The notes under the pieces: model-generated
What the model saw: only the letters and a program-made list of their open reading frames with translations
What the model was told of the DNA's origin: nothing
The model's database searches: none
Shown: one piece after another, positions 54,492-61,856 of the stretch
Layout of the letters: every line of letters starts with the position of its first letter
Numbering within the stretch: position 1 is the stretch's first letter
From: Bacteroidaceae bacterium
Lineage (GTDB): Bacteria > Bacteroidota > Bacteroidia > Bacteroidales > Bacteroidaceae
Assembly (NCBI GenBank): GCA_024398665.1
Contig: JAKSIS010000008.1
Span: 1-64,000, forward strand
DNA length: 64,000 bases
Direction: 5' to 3'
Made by a program: the position numbers and the translations under genes

Positions 54492-56572
54492 TGGCAGGTC
54501 CGCTTGAAGGAAAACATATAGTTCTTGGCGTGACAGGCAGCATAGCCGCCTACAAGTCCGCATTTCTGGTCAGGCTGCTCATAAAGGGCGGCGCTGAAGT
54601 CCAGGTGGTCATGACTCCCGCAGCAAAGGAATTCATAACTCCGCTCACCATGTCCACCCTGACACGCAAACCCGTTGTAAGCGAATTCTTCTCGGGACGT
54701 GACGGCACATGGAACAGTCATGTCGACCTGGGCTGCTGGGCCGATGCCATGCTCATAGCGCCATGTACCGCATCAACGCTGGGGAAAATGGCCTGCGGCG
54801 TTGCTGACAACATGCTGGCCACGACCTACTTTTCAATGAAAGCTCCGGTTTTCATAGCTCCGGCCATGGACCTGGACATGTACCTCCACCCTGTCACGCA
54901 GCGGAACATCGAGACCCTGCGCGGCATAGGCAACATCATCATAGAACCGGCCAGCGGCGAACTTGCCAGCCAGCTTGTGGGCAAGGGACGCATGGAGGAA
55001 CCTGAAAACATAGTCCGCGTGCTGGAAGAGTTCTTTTCACAGAATCAGGACCTTTCAAAAAAAAAAGTTCTCATAACTGCGGGCCCGACACATGAACAGA
55101 TTGACCCGGTACGTTTCATAGGCAACCATTCGACCGGCAAGATGGGATTCGCCCTGGCCGAGGAGTGTGCCGCACGCGGTGCTGAAGTCACACTCATTGC
55201 CGGTCCGGTGCAGCTCAAGACCGTCAATCCTTCAATACGCCGCATAGACGTGACATCGGCCCATGAAATGTACCAGGCGGCAATGGAGCATTTTCCCCAG
55301 TCCGATGCCGCCATACTGTGCGCAGCCGTGGCGGATTTCACACCTGCTGAAACCAGTCCGTCAAAGATCAAGCGCAAGGGTGAAATCACACTCACGCTGA
55401 AACCCACTGAAGACATTGCCGCAAGTCTTGGCGCCATAAAAAGGCCTGACCAGCGCATGGTGGGCTTTGCCCTTGAGACCGATGACGAATTCTCCAACGC
55501 CCGCGGCAAGCTGGAACGCAAGAATCTGGACTTCATTGTACTGAATTCGCTGCGTGACAAAGGCGCCGGGTTCGGATATGACACCAACAAGGTGACCCTG
55601 ATTGACGCTGAAGGCAGCACATCCCTGCCCCTGCAGTCCAAGCGGGACGTGGCAAAGGCCATTGTAAGCAAACTGGCCGGACTGCTGTTCTGCCTGCTTT
55701 TCCTTCTTATGCCGGTCAGTGCCGCCGCCCAGGAGATCAAGGCGTCGCTCACCGTCAACACATCGAAGATACAGGGTACGGACAAGGACGTCTTCCACTC
55801 TCTTGAATCGGAACTGAACTCCTTCCTTTCAAGCCAGACCTGGACAGACTACAGGTTCAAAGAAAACGAACGCATAATATGCAGCTTCAACCTGAATGTG
55901 AACACCTACAATCCGCAGACCGGCGCCATGGAATGTGACCTGACCGTGCAGAGCAGCCGTCCGGTATACAATTCCAGCTACATGACGACCGTTTTCAGTT
56001 TCCATGACCCTGACGTGAACTTCTCATATACAGAACAGGACCGCATGGAGTATTCTCCGGGCAATGTCAGCAGCAACCTGACTGCGGTTTTCGCATTCTA
56101 CTGCCTGCTCATCACCGGCCTGGACTTTGACACGATGTCACTGAACGGAGGAACTGAAATACTGCGCGAAGCTGAAAGCCTGGCAGCAGGATCACAGTCC
56201 CTTGGAACGGGCTGGCGCTCATTTGACAGCAACAAGAGCCGCTGTGACATAATCAGCGACTACATGAACGGCACACTTGCACCGTTCCGCCAGCTTCAGT
56301 ACGACTACCACCGCAAGGGGCTTGACGACATGGCCGCAAACGCAGACCGCGGCCGCGCCACCATCACTGAAAGCCTGGAGCTGCTTGCAAAGGCCCGTGA
56401 GGCCAAGAGCACATCGGTCCTGACCCAGCTGTTCACTGAAATAAAGAAGGACGAACTTCTCAACATCTATTCCAAGGGTATGGACAAGGAGAAGGAAAAG
56501 GTATCGGACCTTCTTACTGAAATCAATCCGTCCCTGATGACTGAATTTGATGCCATAAAGAACATGCACTGA
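54491..56572 (+). CDS. coaBC: CoaBC fused in frame to a secreted DUF4835 protein
   Basis: Residues 1-190 are the phosphopantothenoylcysteine decarboxylase (GVTGSIAAYKS; active-site His77 in WNSHVDLG; IAPAMDLDMY). Residues 190-395 are the ligase (KVLITAGPTHEQIDPVRFIGNHSTGKMG; CAAVADF; KPTEDI; KNLDFIVLNSL). The frame continues without a stop into a 16-residue hydrophobic stretch with an AAAQ-type cleavage site (LLFCLLFLLMPVSAAAQ, 398-414), then 280 residues of DUF4835. DUF4835 is usually a separate secreted protein encoded right after coaBC in Bacteroidetes. Here the hydrophobic stretch would be an internal signal anchor. A separate start could be a non-ATG codon near 55676. Confidence 0.88.
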   Translation: MAGPLEGKHIVLGVTGSIAAYKSAFLVRLLIKGGAEVQVVMTPAAKEFITPLTMSTLTRKPVVSEFFSGRDGTWNSHVDLGCWADAMLIAPCTASTLGKMACGVADNMLATTYFSMKAPVFIAPAMDLDMYLHPVTQRNIETLRGIGNIIIEPASGELASQLVGKGRMEEPENIVRVLEEFFSQNQDLSKKKVLITAGPTHEQIDPVRFIGNHSTGKMGFALAEECAARGAEVTLIAGPVQLKTVNPSIRRIDVTSAHEMYQAAMEHFPQSDAAILCAAVADFTPAETSPSKIKRKGEITLTLKPTEDIAASLGAIKRPDQRMVGFALETDDEFSNARGKLERKNLDFIVLNSLRDKGAGFGYDTNKVTLIDAEGSTSLPLQSKRDVAKAIVSKLAGLLFCLLFLLMPVSAAAQEIKASLTVNTSKIQGTDKDVFHSLESELNSFLSSQTWTDYRFKENERIICSFNLNVNTYNPQTGAMECDLTVQSSRPVYNSSYMTTVFSFHDPDVNFSYTEQDRMEYSPGNVSSNLTAVFAFYCLLITGLDFDTMSLNGGTEILREAESLAAGSQSLGTGWRSFDSNKSRCDIISDYMNGTLAPFRQLQYDYHRKGLDDMAANADRGRATITESLELLAKAREAKSTSVLTQLFTEIKKDELLNIYSKGMDKEKEKVSDLLTEINPSLMTEFDAIKNMH

Positions 56573-58242
56573 TGCTTAAATCAATCCACATTACAAATTT
56601 CGTGCTGATTGAAAGCCTGGACATGGAATTCCATGACGGCTTTTCTGTCATGACCGGTCAGACCGGCGCCGGCAAATCCATAATACTGGGTGCCCTGAAC
56701 CTTCTTCTCGGAGCCAGGGCGGACCTGAGCCAGCTGCGCCAGGGCGCTGACCGCTGCACCATTGAAGGACACTTTTCAATTTCCGGTTACGGTCTTGAAC
56801 CGTTCTTCACTGAAAACGGTCTTGACTGGGATCCGTGTGACACCATACTGAGGCGCGAACTGTCAGCGGCCGGAAAGAGCCGCGCGTTCATAAACGACAC
56901 GCCGGTACAGCTGTCCCAGCTGAAAGAGTTGGGCAGCGCGCTCATTGACATACACTCACAGCACCGCAATCTGGCCCTGGGCACCCAGCAGTTCCAGTTT
57001 GAAGTTGTTGACACCATTGCCGGCGACCATGAACTTCTTGAAAGCTACCGGGAGACATTCCGGCACCGCAGTTCGGTAAGCCGGCGCCTGGAGGAGCTGC
57101 GTGCGCAGTCTGACAGGGACAACGCTGAACGTGACTACCTGTCTTTCCAGCTTGAAGGTCTTGAGAGCGCACGTCTCATTGACGGCGAACAGGATGAACT
57201 GGAGCAGGAATCTTCCGTTCTGGAACATGCTGAAGAAATCAAGCATGACCTGTACATGGCATCAGGACTTCTGGACGGTGACGAGGGCGGCATACTGCAG
57301 GACCTCAGGCAGGCCGTTTCAGCGCTGCGTCAGGCATCGGCCAACTATCCTCAGGCAAAAGAACTGCATGACCGCGCCGACAGCTGTCTCATCGAACTCA
57401 AGGACATAGCGGAATCAGTCTGTGACGCACAGGAATCAGTCTGTTTCGATTCACAGCGCCAGGATTTCGTGAACGGGCGTCTGGACCTTATCTATTCGCT
57501 GGAAAAGAAGCACGGCAGGGACAGCATAGCAGGGCTTCTGGCGCTTGCCGCTGACCTGCGCGCACGCCTTGACCGCGCAGATTCCTGCCAGAATGAGATC
57601 AATGAGCTGGGCGCTGAACTGAAAAAGGCCGATACAGCCCTTCAAAAGGCCGCAGCAGCCCTGACCAAAGCCAGGAAGAGCGCATCGGAATCAATTGAAA
57701 AGGACATACGGGAACTTCTTGTACCGCTGGGCATTCCCAACGTCCAGTTCAGGATATGCATATCGGAATCAGGCGCTTACAGCATGCACGGACATGATGA
57801 CATAAGGTTCATGTTCTCAGCCAACACATCCGTGCCCATGCAGGACATTGAAGCTGTGGCATCGGGCGGCGAAATAGCCCGTGTCATGCTCTCCATAAAA
57901 TCACTCATGGCCGGTGCGCGCATGCTGCCCACCATCATTTTTGACGAAATAGACACCGGCGTGTCCGGTGCTGTGGCTGAAAAGATGGCGCTTCTTATGA
58001 AACGCATGTCGCAGAACGGACGACAGGTGCTTGCCATAACCCATCTGCCGCAGATAGCCGCCATAGGACAGACCCATTACAAGGTCTTCAAGACCGATGA
58101 ATCCAATGCCACCCGCACCGGCATATCCATGCTGGGCCCCGATGAACGCGTCATGGAGATAGCGTCCATGATGAGCGGTGCTACACTCACGCAGGCGGCA
58201 ATAGACAACGCAAAAGCACTTATTGACAACAATGGAAGATGA
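56572..58242 (+). CDS. recN: DNA repair protein RecN
   Basis: A 556-residue SMC-like ATPase for double-strand-break repair. Walker A is GQTGAGKSIILGALN, the coiled-coil arm is in the middle third (ERDYLSFQLEGLESARLIDGEQDELEQE), and the C-terminal signature and Walker B are VASGGEIARVMLSIKSL and IIFDEIDTGVSG. It begins at the coaBC stop with one-base overlap and overlaps rlmB at its end. Confidence 0.95.
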   Translation: MLKSIHITNFVLIESLDMEFHDGFSVMTGQTGAGKSIILGALNLLLGARADLSQLRQGADRCTIEGHFSISGYGLEPFFTENGLDWDPCDTILRRELSAAGKSRAFINDTPVQLSQLKELGSALIDIHSQHRNLALGTQQFQFEVVDTIAGDHELLESYRETFRHRSSVSRRLEELRAQSDRDNAERDYLSFQLEGLESARLIDGEQDELEQESSVLEHAEEIKHDLYMASGLLDGDEGGILQDLRQAVSALRQASANYPQAKELHDRADSCLIELKDIAESVCDAQESVCFDSQRQDFVNGRLDLIYSLEKKHGRDSIAGLLALAADLRARLDRADSCQNEINELGAELKKADTALQKAAAALTKARKSASESIEKDIRELLVPLGIPNVQFRICISESGAYSMHGHDDIRFMFSANTSVPMQDIEAVASGGEIARVMLSIKSLMAGARMLPTIIFDEIDTGVSGAVAEKMALLMKRMSQNGRQVLAITHLPQIAAIGQTHYKVFKTDESNATRTGISMLGPDERVMEIASMMSGATLTQAAIDNAKALIDNNGR

Positions 58243-58966
58243 AATGATATTCGGCATACGTGCCGTGATTGAAGCCGTTGAAGCCGGCAAGGAAATTGAC
58301 AAGCTGCTTGTCAAGAAAGACCTGCAGAGCGAACTGTCCCGTGAACTCTTTGCCGCCATACGCGGTCTGGACATTCCCGTGCAGCGTGTTCCCGTTGAAA
58401 GGCTGAACCGCATAACGCGCAAGAACCACCAGGGCGTCATTGCGTATACCACCCAGATCACATACAGCCATGTCGAGGACCTGGTCCCCACCCTTTTCGA
58501 GGAAGGCCGCAATCCGTTCTTCGTGCTACTGGACGGCGTGACTGACGTACGCAATTTCGGAGCCATAGCCCGCACCGCCGAATGCGCCGGGGTCGATGCT
58601 CTGATCATCCCCTCAAAGAACAGCGTCAGCGTCAATGCCGATGCCGTAAAGACATCGGCCGGAGCGCTGCACACGCTGCCCGTATGCCGTGAGAACCAGA
58701 TAACCCGTACCATAAGGTATCTCAAGGACTGCGGCATACGCATTGCCGGAGCTACGGAGAAAGGCAATCTCAGCTACACGAAGGGAAAGTATGACGGGCC
58801 CATATGCCTCATAATGGGTGCAGAAGACAGGGGCATCCCGCAGGAACACCTTGCCCTGTGTGACGAATGGGTGCAGATTCCCATTCTGGGCAAGATACAG
58901 TCACTTAACGTTTCCGTGGCTGCCGGTATACTGATATATGAAATTGTAAAGCAGAGAATGGAATGA
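58232..58966 (+). CDS. rlmB: SPOUT-family rRNA 2'-O-methyltransferase (RlmB/TrmH-like)
   Basis: A SAM-dependent RNA ribose methyltransferase that probably acts on 23S rRNA (RlmB, Gm2251). The N-terminal substrate-binding domain reads DEMIFGIRAVIEAVEAGKEIDKLLVKK, and the knotted domain contains LDGVTDVRNFGAIARTAECAGVDALI, IMGAEDRGIP and IPILGKIQSLNVSVAAGILIYE. I prefer the start at 58232 (MEDEM...); an in-frame ATG at 58223 is also possible. It is translationally coupled to recN. Confidence 0.93.
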   Translation: MEDEMIFGIRAVIEAVEAGKEIDKLLVKKDLQSELSRELFAAIRGLDIPVQRVPVERLNRITRKNHQGVIAYTTQITYSHVEDLVPTLFEEGRNPFFVLLDGVTDVRNFGAIARTAECAGVDALIIPSKNSVSVNADAVKTSAGALHTLPVCRENQITRTIRYLKDCGIRIAGATEKGNLSYTKGKYDGPICLIMGAEDRGIPQEHLALCDEWVQIPILGKIQSLNVSVAAGILIYEIVKQRME

Positions 58967-60666
58967 GACTGACAGGACACGCCATCATGACGGCAGCCCT
59001 GCTGCTGTTTTCAGCGGCCGCCCAGGCAAAGGAACCCAAATGGGTGAAAAAAGCCGTCAATTCGGTATTTGAGATTGTGGCATATGACCAGGACGGTCAG
59101 GAAACCGGCCGCAGCCGCGGCTTCTTCATCGACACGAATGGAACGGGCATCACTGACCGCAGCATTCTTGCCGGTGCGGCCAGCGCCGTGACCATTGACG
59201 CCGCTGGCACATCACGTCCCGTCAATATTGTGCTGGGGGCCGATGACATGTATGACGTGGTACGCTTCTCAGTCACTCCTGACAAGAAACTGTGCGCCGT
59301 GCCGCTGTCAAACGCTCAGGCCACGGAAAAGTCCGATGTCAGGCTGCTGCCATATACCCGTGACCGCAAGCCGCAGACTGTAGGCATGGAAGTCCGCACC
59401 TGCCAGGAAATTGCAGGAAAACGTTTCTACTACACACTTGACGCCCCATGGCAGGAACAGTACACAGGCTGTCCGGTCTTTGACGAAGACGGTGACGTGG
59501 TTGGAATTGTCCAGAAAGGTCAGGACGGTGACGCGTGCACTTATCTGCTTGACGCCAATTTCGTAAGCAACATACAGATTGCCGCCATGTCACTTGACAC
59601 CAGGGCTTATCAGGACATATCAATACGCAAGTCACTGCCTCAGGACCCGGACCAGGCCCTTGCATATGTCATCATGAAGCAGAGCACGCTTCTGTCCTCT
59701 GACTACTGCCGTCTGCTGGAAGATTTCCTTTACCAGTTCCCCGACAACCCTGACGGACTGTTCAACATGGGTTCGTATCTCATTCTCGAAACTGACAGCA
59801 CCAGTTTTGAGCGCGGTATACAGTACATAGAACAGTCCATCGAAAAAGCCGGAGCCGATGACCGCGACCGTTTCCACTGTGACTACGCCAGCCTTATTTA
59901 CAACTGCATTGTCGAAGGACAGGCCCACCCGTCGGACTGGACTCTTGACAAGGCCCTGGATGAAACAGTCAAGGCCCTGGAAATAAATGACCAGCCCCAG
60001 TATTACCAGCTGAAAGGCAACATACTGTACGCCATGAAGCGCTATCAGGATTCCTACGACAGCTTTGTCAGACTCAATTCCACCAGTCTGGCATCACCGG
60101 ACACCTACATGTTCTGCTATTCCATAAACAGGCAGATGGGAGGCAGTGCGGAACTGGGTCTGGCGCTGCTCGATTCAGCCCTGATGAAATACCCCACCCC
60201 CATGCCTCGCCAGGCTGCGTCCGTACTGCTGGAACGTGCACTGCACAAGGAGGAGATGGGGCTGAACCGTGAAGCTGTAGGTGATTACAACAAGTATGAG
60301 GAACTTCTGGGCAGCTACAACATGAGCGCCCGTTTCTATCTTCTTCGCGAACAGGTGGAAATCAAGGCCAAACTGTACGAACCCGCTCTTGCTGACATTG
60401 ACCGTGCCATTGAGATTGAACCTGCTGACTCCAGCCTGATTCTGGAAAAAGGCAGCCTGCTGCTCAGGGTTGGAGAATATGAAAAGGCGCTGCCCATTCT
60501 GCTGGAACTTGTTTCGACCTACCCCGACAGCGGCGAAATACACCGCCTTACCGGAGTCTGCTACATGCGCAGGGGCGATGACGACAAGGCCTGCTACCAT
60601 CTGACCACAGCCAGTTCCCTGGGTGACACCGTGGCTGACCCGCTCATACCCCAGGTCTGCAAATGA
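58963..60666 (+). CDS. Periplasmic trypsin-fold pseudoprotease with TPR repeats
   Basis: A 567-residue secreted protein with a signal peptide (IMTAALLLFSAAAQA). Residues about 30-215 resemble the trypsin-like DegP/S1 fold, but the catalytic residues are gone: the usual T-N-x-H reads TDRSIL, and the G-x-S-x-G serine motif reads YTGCPVFDEDGDVVGI with Cys. The DV/LA segment is VVRFSV. The remaining 350 residues are tetratricopeptide repeats. It may be a non-enzymatic scaffold, or a Cys variant. The start overlaps rlmB by 4 bp and a terminator follows the stop. Confidence 0.8.
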   Translation: MRLTGHAIMTAALLLFSAAAQAKEPKWVKKAVNSVFEIVAYDQDGQETGRSRGFFIDTNGTGITDRSILAGAASAVTIDAAGTSRPVNIVLGADDMYDVVRFSVTPDKKLCAVPLSNAQATEKSDVRLLPYTRDRKPQTVGMEVRTCQEIAGKRFYYTLDAPWQEQYTGCPVFDEDGDVVGIVQKGQDGDACTYLLDANFVSNIQIAAMSLDTRAYQDISIRKSLPQDPDQALAYVIMKQSTLLSSDYCRLLEDFLYQFPDNPDGLFNMGSYLILETDSTSFERGIQYIEQSIEKAGADDRDRFHCDYASLIYNCIVEGQAHPSDWTLDKALDETVKALEINDQPQYYQLKGNILYAMKRYQDSYDSFVRLNSTSLASPDTYMFCYSINRQMGGSAELGLALLDSALMKYPTPMPRQAASVLLERALHKEEMGLNREAVGDYNKYEELLGSYNMSARFYLLREQVEIKAKLYEPALADIDRAIEIEPADSSLILEKGSLLLRVGEYEKALPILLELVSTYPDSGEIHRLTGVCYMRRGDDDKACYHLTTASSLGDTVADPLIPQVCK

Positions 60667-60682
60667 CGAATCAATATAAAAA

Positions 60683-60715
60683 AGGAGAACCGGCCAGAAA
60701 TGACTGGTTCTCTTC
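60683..60715 (+). terminator. Terminator after the dnaN-to-pseudoprotease series
   Basis: GAGAACC...CCAG and CTGGTTCTC form an imperfect stem, followed by TTCTTTCTT. Confidence 0.7.
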
Positions 60716-60980
60716 TTTCTTGAGGTACCTGGCGGAGTGAGCCAGCCCCACATTTCCTTGAAGCCCGAAATCAACTTTTATAAAGTCAGGAGCGTGATTT
60801 TTCTGTTCTGGTAATTTTTGCCGGAAAACCCATCGGCCTGCTTTCGGTCTGCTTTCTCCAATGCTACCGAAGCCTTCATCATTTCCTTATTTCCGACGGT
60901 TTCCTTCATCTTCTCTTCATTTTTTCTTTTACTTCAATGCTCCTTTTCTACCTCATTTCTTCTTTCCTTATGCTTTACGG
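60716..60980. other. Junction between core genes and the right-hand element
   Basis: No clear gene is present. The minus strand is strikingly purine-rich near 60900-60975. One short minus-strand frame (60778-60909, 43 residues, MKETVGNKEMMKASVALEKA...) may be a gene fragment. The element boundary probably lies in this stretch, but no direct repeat could be identified. Confidence 0.4.
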
Positions 60981-61304
60981 TTAAACTTCCATATCCCTCA
61001 CTTCCTTCTTCAGCTCCACAATATCCATCCCCATCTTCTCTATCTTCTTCAGGATCTCCTCCTTCCTTTCCTTCTTCCCCAAATCGGTCTTAAGTATGTT
61101 TCCCTTCCCGGTGACCATGTACTCCATGTTGATCTGCGGAAACTCTTCCGCTATCATCCTCAGATACTCCGACGGTATGCCGTTCTTCGAGTTCTTCGTC
61201 GCCTGAAGGGTCGATGAGCAGAGGCCGATTTTCAAACCTATGGCGCTGAGTCCCATGCCCAGTTCCGATGCCAGGTTCTCCAGTCTTGTCTTTACGCTGT
61301 CCAT
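60981..61304 (-). CDS. XRE-type phage/transposon repressor-like protein
   Basis: From MDSVKTRLENLASELGMGLSAIGLKIG (61304) it has 107 residues. The helix-turn-helix region is SAIGLKIGLCSSTLQATKN, followed by the sentence-like pattern SEYLRMIAEEFPQINMEYMVTGKG typical of Bacteroidetes phage and integrative-element repressors. A charged coiled coil ends the protein (KKERKEEILKKIEKMGMDIVELKKEV). It is transcribed away from the small protein and primase, as a repressor would be. An in-frame ATG at 61328 is an alternative start. Confidence 0.82.
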   Translation of the reverse strand: MDSVKTRLENLASELGMGLSAIGLKIGLCSSTLQATKNSKNGIPSEYLRMIAEEFPQINMEYMVTGKGNILKTDLGKKERKEEILKKIEKMGMDIVELKKEVRDMEV

Positions 61305-61381
61305 ATTCCACTGATAATTATTTATCAATTTTCTTGCAAATACCCTGTTTTTTAATGATATTTGCTCATGTGTTTATAAAT

Positions 61382-61417
61382 AACGCACAAATGTACGCAA
61401 AAAACGGACAAGTGTAC
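61382..61417. promoter_or_regulatory. Repressor promoter with paired operator-like repeats
   Basis: AACGCACAAATGTAC (61382-61396) and AACGGACAAGTGTAC (61403-61417) are direct repeats with two mismatches, spaced 21 bp (two helical turns). The minus-strand -7 element TACATTTG (61388-61395) lies inside the first copy, so binding there should control the repressor gene. Confidence 0.6.
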
Positions 61418-61549
61418 AATGTTTAGGCTTTGATTTTTTCAACCGATTTAGGTTTTAATTTCAAACTGTCTATTCCCTAAACACTTTAGCCCATGGGGCG
61501 GAAGGCGTTCCCCCTGAAGCCGGAGGAGTCAAACATTTTATAAACACAT

Positions 61550-61792
61550 ATGAAGAAGAACATTTTGCACTACTCATGCCAGAGAGCCGTGGACGCGGTT
61601 CCAAAGCAGTTCCAGAAGGAGCTAAGACAGTCCCTTTCCGAGATCTTCGGCAACCCGTGCCGCACCACTTACTACCAGCACCTGCGCGATTACCGCAACA
61701 TCCCCTTCGAGGTAAAGACCCGAGTCGAGGATCTCTTCACCTCACGCTACCATATTCCAAAGGATAGAATATGGACCATCTGGGGGGAGTAA
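61550..61792 (+). CDS. Small basic early protein, function unknown
   Basis: An 80-residue protein (MKKNILHYSCQRAVDAVPKQ...). It is basic and predicted mostly helical, with YYQHLRDYRNIPFEVKTRVEDLF in the second half. Its place opposite the repressor and before the primase is where a Cro-like or early regulator would be. I do not recognise a family. Confidence 0.6.
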   Translation: MKKNILHYSCQRAVDAVPKQFQKELRQSLSEIFGNPCRTTYYQHLRDYRNIPFEVKTRVEDLFTSRYHIPKDRIWTIWGE

Positions 61793-61856
61793 AATCCTCC
61801 CTTCTGTCGTATTTGTCGTTTTAAAACCGATTCATTAACCAATCTCTCCTGACGTC

